NCBI GenBank assembly: GCA_001695595.3
Contig: MBPM02000087.1
Location: 231,878 to 295,877, forward strand
From: Plasmopara viticola
Lineage: Eukaryota; Oomycota; Peronosporomycetes; Peronosporales; Peronosporaceae
Length of the DNA stretch: 64,000 nucleotides
Direction of reading: 5' to 3'
A model generated the notes under the pieces. It did not search any database and was not told the DNA's origin. It worked only from the letters and a program-made list of their open reading frames with translations. Each line of letters begins with the position of its first letter. Within the stretch, counting starts at the first letter, position 1. Shown piece by piece: positions 47,156 through 57,299 of the stretch. The translations under genes and the position numbers were made by a program.

Positions 47156-47740
47156 ATGCCGGTCCTTACAACCTTGTCAACGGCTCTAATATGTTGTTCA
47201 TTGGCTTTGGTGGTTTAACAGGTATCCGCTGCGAAGACGAAAGATGACCTTGAAAAGGCGGGAAGTACCAAGAGTGCTGAGGAGACTAGCCAATCACCGA
47301 TAAATGACGGGGCTAGTATGAATGGTCACGACGACAAGGAGGATACGGAAGATGATGTCGAGGAAGAATCGAACGATGGAAAAGATGAGGATCAGGAGGA
47401 GGAGGACGATGGAGAGAAGGAGGAACAAGTGGGCTTATCGTATTTGTACTCGAATATCGAGGAGGAGGATGAGAACGATGAAGATTTTAAAGAGTCGACA
47501 GCTCAAGACGACGACGACGACGAGAATGATGACGACGAGAATGATGACGACGAGAATGACGACGAAGAGGATGGCGATGACGATGAAGATGAAACGGCAG
47601 AGGACGAGAATGGCGAGGAAGAGGACGAAGAGGATGGGCCACCAGGTATGTTGCGCTATGATTATGGAATGGCTTCTCGTGGCTATATTGCTTAACGCTA
47701 TGTCTTGCTACGCTGTACAGTCAAGAAACAAAAGAAGTAA
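47156..47740 (+). CDS. Small, highly acidic protein with lysine-rich tail (three exons)
   Basis: Exons 47156-47161, 47222-47645 and 47721-47740, with introns of 60 and 75 nt, give 149 residues starting MPVSAAKTKDDLEKAGS. The middle is almost entirely D/E, including a run of DDENDDDEND-type units, with a single hydrophobic island EEQVGLSYLYSNIEEED. The second splice is supported because it replaces an unlikely tail with EDGPPVKKQKK, a short basic cluster that resembles a nuclear localisation signal, as in acidic histone-binding proteins such as prothymosin. The two-codon first exon is the weakest part. Low-complexity sequence prevents a family assignment. It converges with Bud32 (193 bp between stops). 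Confidence 0.6.
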
Positions 47741-47933
47741 CTTCTTTTGATACAATAATAAGCATTGGCAAGCGACTTCTGGGCCGAAGTATGGATATCG
47801 TTTTGCGCTAGTCTTTTAATTTTTACAATTCTACAGAGCTTTTCATTATCACCATTCTTGTTCATGGATCTAATTATTAAATTCTAGTATCGAGACTGCC
47901 CCACTTGATGCGTTGCTATGGGCTACTGCCATG

Positions 47934-48885
47934 TTACCCAACCATAGTGCGCTTACGCCCTCGAAGACGCACTTGAGAGAGTTTCTGGAAAATCGCATCC
48001 GAGCGACGAGACTTGGCTCGGTACGCCCGTAAAACCTCCTCGACCTATGTCATCCATTTTAAGCGTAAGCCAGCAGATTCTTGATACGATTTTCGTACAC
48101 TGCCACCCACCAAAAGCTCCGAGTTGATATGTGTGCTCGCAAACGCACGTTCCATCACATAAAGATCCACAGCTTTGTCCTCTGGCAGCGGTTGGGAGTT
48201 GGCCAACCCAAAGTCAATCAACGTCTACGAACACGCACAGCCATCCCTTTACAATCGAATACACTCGCCCCACTTTCAACGTGATTACGCACGACATCAG
48301 TCGCATCATCACTGGTCAGCATCATATTGGACGTTGTCAGGTCTCCATGCACAATCTCGGCATCGTGCATCTTGGCAATCGCTTCGCCAATGGCATAGGC
48401 CTTTTGAACGGCCACTGGACCATACGTAGGGTCTGCATGACAATCCAGAGGTGTTACAGTGACGCATCGTCAATCTTTACAGTCATCCCGTATCCGTCAA
48501 ATTACCGTACCCAGCTTAAACGCTCGTCGCAAATAGTCCTTTAAACTGCCACCAGAGACTTTTTCCATGTACAGACGGCTCTTGTCCTCATCGACCAAAT
48601 AGATGGCGGGCGTAAGCACACCAGCCCGACGACACTTTAGAATGCAGCGAACTTCCTGCACCAGGCGACGATGGGACAGCTTCTTGTCCAACACTGGCAG
48701 CCGGTAGTGCTTCTTAACGCGCTCTTTGACGATACAAGCGCGGCCAACCAGGTCCGTTTCGTACACTTTCTACGGGATTCAAAACAAACAGCTTAGATGC
48801 TCTCGACGACAAGAGATGAGGATAGACGCAAGCTGCGTACCGCCTCGGCGCCCTGGCTGATTAGCTGCCAAGTGGGTTCCGTCAT
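47934..48885 (-). CDS. Bud32/PRPK (TP53RK) kinase of the KEOPS complex (five exons)
   Basis: Exons 48885-48841, 48769-48511, 48432-48293, 48224-48111 and 48044-47934 (introns 66-78 nt) encode 222 residues, the usual small size of Bud32. Kinase motifs: the short N-terminal lobe with CIVKERVKKHYRLPVLDKKL, the catalytic loop HGDLTTSNMML, the metal-binding DFGLANSQPLPEDKAVDLYV, and the diagnostic C-terminus RGRKRTMVG. Bud32 is the ATPase/kinase of KEOPS, which makes N6-threonylcarbamoyladenosine on ANN-decoding tRNAs together with Kae1. Splices were chosen to restore conserved segments; the DFG junction needs the 68-nt intron at 48292-48225. The start MTEPTWQLISQGAEA is the typical family opening. 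A viral-type element begins only about 130 bp upstream of this start, so the promoter may have been affected. Confidence 0.92.
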
Positions 48886-49125
48886 TAGCGACGTGAGGTG
48901 GATGTAGAGCACAATTTAACCAATCAGTTTGTTAGAAATCGAAAACATTAAGGTTGGATTTGTGGTGAGTTTATGGTTACAGTCACAGAGAGCCCATAAT
49001 AGCTATTTTATTACAGGATGGTCAAGACAACAATTGTTGTAATGGTGGTGAAGTTTTTAATTAAAAATCTTTGCTCCAATATATTGGTGCGAAAAGCTTT
49101 GCTTCAATATAGAGTGGAAACAATT

Positions 49126-49995
49126 ATGACGAGCACTATCATTTTTAATCGTAATAACATTGTTTCCAATGGCTTGAATAATACATTTAGATTCAACTTT
49201 ACTGGATCAAGCGTGAATTTCAAAAATCAAGAAATTGCTTTATCGAGCCTGCAAATGTACAATTCGCAATTCAATATTAACGGGAGTTTGTATAGCAACA
49301 ACACGTTTAGCGTTTTAGTTCCAACCGCAGCAACCTATCAAACGGTTTCCATTACGCTTCCAAATGGATACTATTCGTATGAAGATATATCAAACTACAT
49401 CGAGTCTCAGTTAGTTAGTATCGGTGCATACTTGATTGATTCTCAAGGTAATAACGTTGTATATATCGCGATGAGAGAAAATGCAACGTACTATTCATGC
49501 GAAATTACTTGCTTAGCAACACCAACCTCTGTTCCAAGTGGATATTCACGTCCATCGACTGGTTTGTATATATTAAATGGAACAGGATTACCAACCGCCA
49601 CTAATACTCCTCGAATCACTGTTTCAAACAACGGATTTTCAAATGTGATAGGATTTTCAGCTGGAACATATCCTTCAAGCATTCAAACAACAAATCAAGT
49701 CTTTTTGAGCAATACCTCCCCACAAGTTAATCCAGTCAGCAGTTATTTAATTCGTTCTAATCTCATTAACAATCGGGTTAGCACACCGCCTGATATTCTG
49801 ACTTCGTTTAGTCCTCAAGGGACATCAATTGGTCAGTTGATCTCAATTCAGCCACCTGAATATCAGTGGCTTTCGATTAACGATGGAGCATACAGCAATA
49901 TTACTCTGAGTATCGTTGATCAAGACTTTAATAATGTTAAATTTGAAGACTCCAACTCGTTGATAATGCTATTAATTCGTGACAGAAAACAATAA
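49126..49995 (+). CDS. Penton-like (minor capsid) protein candidate of the element
   Basis: 289 residues from the ATG at 49126 (MTSTIIFNRNNIVSNGLNN); the frame is open from 49018 but the first 36 codons are basic-hydrophobic and unlike the rest. It is rich in N, S, T and I with alternating strands (e.g. NQEIALSSLQMYNSQFNING, ITLPNGYYSYEDISNYIESQ) and closes with YSNITLSIVDQDF and LIMLLIRDRKQ. This style and position match the single-jelly-roll minor capsid proteins of Polintons and relatives, which form the pentameric vertices. The assignment rests on pattern and neighbourhood, not on a signature residue. It is one of few element genes still in one uninterrupted frame. Confidence 0.5.
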   Translation: MTSTIIFNRNNIVSNGLNNTFRFNFTGSSVNFKNQEIALSSLQMYNSQFNINGSLYSNNTFSVLVPTAATYQTVSITLPNGYYSYEDISNYIESQLVSIGAYLIDSQGNNVVYIAMRENATYYSCEITCLATPTSVPSGYSRPSTGLYILNGTGLPTATNTPRITVSNNGFSNVIGFSAGTYPSSIQTTNQVFLSNTSPQVNPVSSYLIRSNLINNRVSTPPDILTSFSPQGTSIGQLISIQPPEYQWLSINDGAYSNITLSIVDQDFNNVKFEDSNSLIMLLIRDRKQ

Positions 49996-50034
49996 TTGTA
50001 ATATTATATAGAGCTGTGCTTAGAGAACTTCAAA

Positions 50035-50181
50035 ATGTTTCCGAATTTTAAATCTCTCCGTGATCGAAAAAATAAATTGAAGCAACTCGCTGAGGAGAAC
50101 AGTGCGGAGCTTCAATTAGCACGCATAAAGAATGATCGATACAAACTAACACAATGGGTTCTGATCTGGATCAAACGATAG
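50035..50181 (+). CDS. Small 48-residue frame between virion genes
   Basis: ATG at 50035 opens a frame with MFPNFKSLRDRKNKLKQLAE and a charged, coiled-coil-like composition, ending WVLIWIKR. It starts 40 bp after the penton-like stop and overlaps the start of the next gene by 28 bp in another frame. It could be a genuine small overlapping gene or the N-terminus of the downstream protein separated by a frameshift. Confidence 0.4.
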   Translation: MFPNFKSLRDRKNKLKQLAEENSAELQLARIKNDRYKLTQWVLIWIKR

Positions 50182-51598
50182 ATACTTCGACGCTTCAACA
50201 ATTGCTAAGGAAAGTAGCCTCAACTGCATCGCAAGTAACTCCGTCAATGGTAACGATGGGAGTACAAGCAACACCTACAATGACTTCAGCGGGTATACAA
50301 GCCGCTCCATCTATGAGTTCAACGGGCGTACAATCAGCTCCATCTATGACTTCAACAGGTATGCAGGCAGTACCGGTAATGACACCAACGGATAGTCAAT
50401 ATGATTTAGCTGATATTGGAGATGAGGAAGACTCCTTGAGTGATATTGATGATACACAGAGTACATATGACTTTGGGACTCAAGTTGAAGCAAATGATTT
50501 CAACTTTCAAAAAAATGCTCGAGACAAAATAATTAATCAATACACCATTAACCCAACTATTATCGGAAGAAAAGTTAATCCGATTCTAAATTCTGGTACT
50601 CCAGATAAAAACGTATATATTGGGACGGATGGTAAATTATTTAATGTAAATAACGGAAAGTTAGCAAACAAAGCACTAAATAAATATGATTGGGTTGCAA
50701 CGTATGATTACTTATTGAATCTTATTGACATTGAGACAAAAGATACTGCTATTGGCTCGTCACATCAGTTTGGATTCAACATTGAGTCTGGAGCATATGA
50801 AGTACTTCGTGATATTTTGATGAACAATACCTTTCCAGAAGGTACTAGATTACCTATTCCATATAAGAAGGGAAGTAACCCACATGGTGGCTATATTCCA
50901 GTAAATGGAGGTTATCGAGTGAAATTAATGGACGGAAACTTGAAAGTTTTTGATGGTGATCGAGCAAAAGCTAACAGCCAAGTCTCATGGGAATCTACAC
51001 TTGATATGTATATCAAACTTTTGAAGCAAAATAACATCTCAATCAATCAATCACCTATGTTTATAAATCCTGACTCAAGAACCTACGCTAACAGTATTAC
51101 TAATATTCAACCAGTAGATCCAAATGAAAAGGTTATTTCAGATAGCAATAATCAAGTGAAAGATATTCTTATCAGATTATACAATGGCAATCCTTGGTTA
51201 GCGGATGAGAAGGCATTTCTTGAAGGGCCAAAGATAGGGAAGAAAACATATTACCTTGGTGAATATGCAGCAATCATGAGTAAGAAACAGAAGGAAATTA
51301 GTCCGTCTATAAAGAGTCGTGTTGATAAAAATGCTAATTGGCTAGGAGCGCTAAACTACATTGTTGATAAATATGGTGACCGTCTTGTATCGGAGGATAT
51401 TACACTAAAGTCAGTCAATCCAAAACGATTTCAAAGAGCCCTCTCGATTGACTCCATGAGTGGTTTTGGTGTTGCAGGCGTTAAAGGACGTCGAAGCATT
51501 CTAAAACATGATTCGATAAACTTCAAGGTGCTCGTGGTTTAGGTAATGATAATCGTCGTTTGGAAAGAGAATTAAAATTGATTCGGCGAGCTTTTTGA
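50154..51598 (+). pseudogene. Repeat-bearing virion-type protein with a 3' frameshift
   Basis: The main frame (50154-51542) encodes 462 residues. Residues about 25-80 hold five 11-residue repeats of the kind APSMTSTGMQA. Later come related-looking modules (GTPDKNVYIGTDGKLFN; GGYRVKLMDGNLKVFDG) and the segment SGFGVAGVKGRRSILK. After that the frame runs into an early stop, while another frame continues FDKLQGARGLGNDN and RRLERELKLIRRAF up to 51598. That ending, a basic GxKGR segment followed by a GNDN-containing helix, is in my recollection common in virion-associated proteins of Polintons, so a single-base change around 51510-51520 probably disabled the C-terminus. Function is unknown. Confidence 0.5.
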
Positions 51599-51611
51599 TT
51601 GACTTTAATAT

Positions 51612-51842
51612 ATGATGCATTCGAAAATTATTAAAGTACGATATCCAAACCTTAGAGGTAACTCAATTAAATCAGCTGCTCATACTAATCAAGAAAGATT
51701 ACTAAAAACACTAAATCATTTAATGATCAAAGAGAGTACTAACGGTTCGAGTAAAGAGAAAACTATGATGAAAGGATCAGGAATTGAAGGTTCGAGGGCT
51801 TCCACCACTAAAAATAAAAAACATAAGACATTTGCATTGTAG
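51612..51842 (+). CDS. Small basic protein of the element
   Basis: 76 residues, MMHSKIIKVRYPNLRG..., rich in K, S, T and N, with no hydrophobic segment. Position between two virion-gene candidates and the strong positive charge would suit a DNA-condensing core protein. This is inference; no family is recognised. Confidence 0.4.
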   Translation: MMHSKIIKVRYPNLRGNSIKSAAHTNQERLLKTLNHLMIKESTNGSSKEKTMMKGSGIEGSRASTTKNKKHKTFAL

Positions 51843-51909
51843 AGCTGAACATTTATTTAATTTTTTGAAATTCCTTTTATTTCTTGAAATATACATAATT
51901 TATGCAAAT

Positions 51910-52444
51910 ATGAACTCTTACGTTTCGGTCAGTTGTGACGGGTTAACAGATGCTCAAAAAAAGAAGTTTCTAAAGACATTGAAAGTATCGTTCACTGTTC
52001 TCAGGTTAAAGGCTCTTCAAAGAAGTTAGCCCTTCATCCAGAAAACGCGAAAAAATGTAAAAGGCTGCTCAAGCTGGGAAAGGAGTATCAATTGTGTTTT
52101 CACCAGGTGAAATTGCTGCATCGCTAAATATGGATGGAGATGCTCTTACGGGCTCTGGAATGAGTGAAGGGTCGCTATGGAGTTGGATCAAAGATAAAGC
52201 GTGGCCTTGGTTGAAAGAGAATGTTTGGCCTGTAGTTAAACCATTAGTGTCTGGTGTTGTTGATCAAGGCGCTCAAGCGCTTGGAGCCTATACTGGGCAG
52301 CCTGGTTTAGTAAACGCTGTTCGTGGTGAGGTGAAGAATTTAAGTGGTGTTGGTATGCCAAAAAAAGGATCCCCTGAGATGAAAGCTAAGATGGCTAAAC
52401 TACGCTCAATGCGAGAGACTGGAGGATCTTTCAGATTGTCATAA
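51910..52444 (+). pseudogene. Adenovirus pVI/pX-like core protein, frameshifted
   Basis: The pieces are an N-terminal frame from 51910 (CDGLTDAQKKKFLKTLK), a second frame (about 51985-52060: KGSSKKLALHPENAKK) and a third frame from about 52060 to the stop at 52444. The third contains KAAQAGKGVSIVFSPGEI, a tryptophan-rich amphipathic helix (LWSWIKDKAWPWLKENVWP), GAQALGAYTGQPG and the ending KKGSPEMKAKMAKLRSMR. LT-x-AQ-x-K helices, a GKGV segment, an amphipathic helix and a KGSPEMKAKMAKLR tail recur in Polinton and adintovirus minor virion proteins compared with adenovirus pVI/pX. Two frame breaks within 150 bp show decay. Confidence 0.55.
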
Positions 52445-52615
52445 ATCACCAGTATCTACTTGTGTAGGGATGACATAAGTCATTTCTTTCATATAGAAGT
52501 TTTCTATATTTTTTTTCGATTTCATCAAACGGAACATTGAAGACATCCTCTAAGCGAGATTGGTACCGTCTAACAGCAATTAGATACTTGAATTTCATAT
52601 ACGGATTTATTTGAA

Positions 52616-52849
52616 TCAATTGATGCTTGATGAGGTCGAATTCGTTGATCGTGTTAATCTGACTCTTATATATATGTAGCTCGTTCTTTTCTCAGCGAAT
52701 ATTCTATTCTTCTTATGAATAATAGATAGTTCCTTCTTATACATTTGTATTTGAATGATGTTATGGTGTTGAGTGCAGTAATCCCCCTTTTTTGCTTCTC
52801 TGGTGCATTGTGTTTGTTTTTTGGTGATGTATTTGCACATCTTCTTCAT
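52616..52849 (-). CDS. Small zinc-cluster frame overlapping the integrase end
   Basis: 77 residues starting [20 protein letters not shown] and continuing GDYCTQHH, a compact C-x8-C-x8-C-x2-H arrangement seen in small proteins and tails encoded by giant viruses and Polintons. Its ATG overlaps the integrase stop as ATGA. It may be a separate gene coupled to the integrase or a C-terminal zinc tail separated by a frameshift. Confidence 0.5.
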   Translation of the reverse strand: MKKMCKYITKKQTQCTREAKKGDYCTQHHNIIQIQMYKKELSIIHKKNRIFAEKRTSYIYIRVRLTRSTNSTSSSIN

Positions 52850-53943
52850 CTATATTTAGACCAATATTGTTTCTCCACTGTTGACATTCTGTTCTTGTTA
52901 ACCAATCTGAGATTGTCTTGTGGCTCCCAAGTGTTGAAGCTGTCGTCATATCCAACCCATTTGACTAGATACTTGTGCTTACCATTCTTTAGTGTTTTAT
53001 GATCAACAATCTTGCTAACCTCCCAGATTTGATTATTTTCAATCGCTGCTTCTGATTGTTCTGCTTTTACAATTTTCAAGTCATTAATTGGTTTGTATAG
53101 GACATGGTTATTCTTTGATTTGATACGCATCTTTTTAATCCATCTAATCCAATTACTTCGTACACGGCCTTTGAAAATCTCGCACCTTCTTTTTCAAATG
53201 GCTTCGGATTTAAGCGATAACGTACAATAGAACCAGTTGGAATGCCTTTTTGTACTTGCTTAACCACTCGTTTGTTGTGTTCAATTTCGTCAAAAATAAC
53301 CCTCCCTTCCATTTCATTTGGTGTAGCATTTATGGATGAATGAGTGGTATTGTTGTAGTTAGCGATAGCATCATCTAAAAGCTTTTGTGTAAGCTTCTTA
53401 AATAGTATCCTGCATCTTTGTTAGTCTTGCCTTGATCGTTCGAATAAAGCGATCTATCTTTCCAAGCACTGTATGATCTCCTGGAATAGAATTAGCATGG
53501 ATACTTGAGTTTCTGTCAAAGAACTTTTCGACCGTTTGATTTGTAAATTCAGATCCATTATCCGACATCAATGCTGACACTTTATGCTCTGTAATGAATT
53601 GATCGATAGCTTTTTGAACCGTAGCCGCTTGTTTGTTTTTCAATAATTTTGCGTATCCAATTCGGCTGTTAATATTAACCGTTATCAATATAGGTTGCTT
53701 CTTCCAGAATGCAAGATCCATTAGCCATTCGTTGGGATTATTGCTTGTGATTTTGAATTCGGGATACTTTTTATTCTGATTTAAATATTGTTGAATGCTA
53801 CTTTGTGTCTTATACCATTCTTTGACTTGTTTTAACGTTATATTTTTATCAATTGCTTTTGCTTTTTGGTATAGCTTAGTTGCACCTATGAATCCCGTTT
53901 TTGGATCATAATAGAGCTGAGTAAGTAGAGAGTCCAAATTATA
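52846..53943 (-). pseudogene. Polinton-type integrase with C-terminal chromodomain, frameshifted
   Basis: The catalytic core (53937-53398) has the first aspartate in NEWLMDLAFW, the second in MSDNGSEF, and, exactly 35 residues later, an aspartate in LGKIDRF where retroviral integrases have glutamate. The frame then shifts (about 53397) into SINATPNEMEG, continues through an SH3-like strand (53312-53076; [20 protein letters not shown]), shifts again (about 53100) and ends in a chromodomain with [12 protein letters not shown] and [18 protein letters not shown]. Chromodomains steer integration to methylated histone H3, that is, heterochromatin. The core has no ATG: it lies in phase with the polymerase frame directly after its TAG stop. 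Confidence 0.8.
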
Positions 53944-56900
53944 CTATTTGAATGATAATTTTCGTTTGAAATTTAACGTTGTAGTTACACGTTGAGTTTT
54001 ATTATTAATTTTAATTGGACATACATCACTCAAATCAAATTCTAATTCCTCACCATTATAGAGTTCCAAATATTTTTTGTAGGTATCATTTTCAAGAAGC
54101 TTTGATGGGATGCCTTTACATCTGATATGAAAACCTTCTACATCATTACCATCGCAAGCAAGTATATCCAAATAACTCTTCTTACCAAGAAAGATAGATT
54201 CTTTAGCATAGACATTACCTTCTGATCCTTCAAGATCGAAATCGACGTGAAATTGTCCCATTTGCTTACCAATTAACTCTTTGTTTATACTTTGTCTAAA
54301 AGCATCTGCAAGTCTACTGACAGCATCGTAATCGATGTGCATAGAGTCTGTGTCCTGGTACCATATCTTAGCATCAATATCTTCTGCTAAGCACATCACT
54401 GTATTCAAATATGTTTACTACTATCCAATACTTGTACTCCTAGATGAGCTGGGCTAAAATGTTCTGATAATGCCTTGTGCTCTTCAAACAATGCTAAATC
54501 ATCTGTAATTGGTGTTCTAGAGATCATCTTATTAATATTTTTGATAGTATATTCAAGAATACTTTTCTCATCACTAACCAAAACCTTTTGCTTAACAATT
54601 GGCTTCAGAATTAGTTTACCATACGCTGAATATATTAATAATTTGATACTGTTTTGAAGTGGATTGCCTTCTTTTTTTAATTTCAGTCGCTCCTCAAATA
54701 GTGATTTGATTGTCAATACAATTTGATTATTGAATCCTTCATTCCAATAAACACCTTCCATAATTGAAATTTTAACATCCTGGAATTCAAAAATATCTTC
54801 AAGCGCTCGTTTACCAACAATCATTGTCTTACCAATAATATCATTTGTGAAGTTTCTAGCTCCATTTTCATAGAAGCTCAACAATGGAAAGTGTCGTTTC
54901 GTACCAATTGACTCAAATTTTACGCGAGCAATATAGTAGTCAGCATTATTTGGAATTGTATTTTGGAACCATTTAGGTTTTCCTCTAATGTATCCATCGA
55001 GTTCAGATTGTCCTGATGGATACAGAGATACAGCATCAAAATCTGCAAGCTTATGTTGTATATGGTGTTTCTCGTTGTCTCGAGTCATAACACGACCACC
55101 AACAATTGCATCGCGAACGAATGCTAGAACGTTTCCATTCATTGCATAACAATCATCAAAGCAACCCTCATTATGTTGAATAGCATAGGCTAATGAAGGC
55201 ATTGACATAAAGCGACACACATTAATATTAAATCGATCAATAAACATTTTTCTAAACGCCTCAAAACAGTTTCGTAGAACATCAACATCTCTCTCACAAT
55301 AGTGAATAGCATACTTTTCACAATCGAAATATTTATCATCACAAGCATTGATTTTAGTAGCATTAGCTATTAGTGTTACTTTTTCCTCATAGTAATCTAA
55401 TAGATCCATTGGCCAAAGTAGTCGGTGATTATATTTGCAAACCAATTTATGTGGAAAGCACTCTTTTTCTAGTGCCTAATCATTGCACGATGATTTAAAC
55501 ATTTCGGGCATATCTGCTAATTTACTAGCAATGAAACTCATAGTATCCTTAATAACAATCTCACGACCATAGAAAAATCAATGAGCCTGCTTTAATTTTG
55601 TTCCACATTCAATCAGATTTGTATCATTTTTCCGATATGATAAGTGTCTAAGGATAAATCGACAGTCAAATCCTGCATTGTGAGCCCAAAGTAGATTACG
55701 ACTCTTTCTAGGTAAGTCACTTAAAAACTTTAATTCACATCCAATTCCATAAAAGCTTTTTGTTTTACTAAATTGAATAGCATTGCTTTCAGTCTTACGT
55801 CCGATGCAATATGATACACAATAAGGAATGTGTTCATTATTTTCAACCAGAGTTTCAAAATCAAAATAAATAATATTATATTCATTAACCTCCACCCATT
55901 TTCCTTTTCCCTCGTCATCTTTAGTAATCTGTTTAAAAGGAGCGCGACCAACATTCAAAGCCATTCCATCCTTTTCTCCATTTGAATTTACTCTGCCAAT
56001 TGCTTTGAAAGCACTTGCATTAAAATCCACTTCAGTTAAAGATTCAATCTTTTGATAGTTATTATTTTATAATTCGGGTACGTTGGTTTGTGTAATTGGA
56101 TCTAATAGTGTTTCACGATGATGATATAGATAACTGATTACCTCATAACTGTCAAGTAATTTAATGCGATTGGATTTTAAAGGATGCTTTTTCCTTTTTA
56201 ACTATAAAATCAGCTCGCTGATGTTGTTCAACTAATTTAGGATTATCAAGAGCTGCTTTGGTAATGTTAGTTGGTTTGATAGCAAATAGATGCTGTCCAA
56301 CAGAACCTAATTGTATAAGATTTTCAGTTTTAACTCCGTAGACAAAAATGTTGTTATCAACTCTACCTGTATTAATCTTTGGATAGTATTGTTTCACTGA
56401 GATGTAAAGGTTGAATGCATTAGCTGTCTTGCGAATGAAATCAACAGTAGCACCTGAATTGAACATTGTTTGTGAGATACTTCTTACGATTGTTTCATCA
56501 ACACCAGCTTGAGTTAGAGCAAATAGAAAGCAAGGTGTTTCTCTTTGCTCTTTATATGAATTTTCTTCTACAATAGTCCTTTTAAACCTATCTTCCCAAT
56601 CATCATAATAAACATGGAAATCATTTAAATTGTAATTTGCTTTAGTTAGATAACGAAAGAAATTCTTTCTCTCAGATCGAGAGTGCTTTGGATTTTTGGA
56701 TTGTTTAACCATTCGATTTCAACTGTTGATGTTGGAATAATGTCTAAATCAACATCGGCTCCAGAACTATATTGATTCTCTTCAGTGATATATAGATTAT
56801 CAATATTAATTAGTCTATCTTGTAGATGATATGTTTTTAAAACGGATCCATTCTCACCTTTAGAATGCAGTAAAAGTCTTTTATCGGCTGGATCTACAAT

Positions 56901-57173
56901 GTCTTTGAAGATACGCTCGAAACGATTCAATTGCATTTCAACTTTACCTCTTGTTTTATTGATAGCTTTTAGACTAGCTGCGTCATTGTTTAGCTTAACC
57001 TTACGGAGTGTCTTCACAATTGTTTTTACTTTGTTTTGTTTGAATGTATTGACAACGTTCTCCATATTGGAGGTTGTCATTTTCCAATTTACCTCTAGGT
57101 TGTGGGACTTAGCGAACTTATAGATATCGCTGCGGGTCTTTTGAGCCTTTTTTAGATTATTTGAGATTGGCAT
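53944..57173 (-). pseudogene. Family B DNA polymerase (protein-primed type), multiply disrupted
   Basis: Spans about 3.2 kb, roughly 1075 codons, starting at ATG 57173 (MPISNNLKKAQKTRSD). Exonuclease motifs: YFDFETL (ExoI), WAHNAGFDCRF (ExoII), YCERDVDVL (ExoIII). Polymerase motifs: DFDAVSLYPS (A), KLLIYSAYGKL (B) and YQDTDSMHID (C). The N-terminal third, which in Polintons includes the putative terminal-protein region, is unrecognised in detail. Breaks: a frameshift in 56646-56712, another near 56165, in-frame stops at 56069-56067 (TAA), 55580-55578 (TGA) and 55478-55476 (TAG), and a frameshift near 54407. All catalytic motifs survive, so decay appears fairly recent. It is followed without spacing by the integrase core. 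Confidence 0.88.
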
Positions 57174-57299
57174 TTTGAAAATGCTTATACATACTAAGTA
57201 AAACGTAATTCAAGATGACAATGTCTTTGTATATATTGTGATTAACATTGTTTGTAAGCAAAAAAAAATTATTAGTCAGTAGTTTGGTAAATTAGTTTT

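Noticed and set aside
49018..49125. Upstream ATG extension of the penton-like protein
   Set aside because: The first 36 codons look unlike the rest, and the ATG at 49126 begins the strand-rich body.
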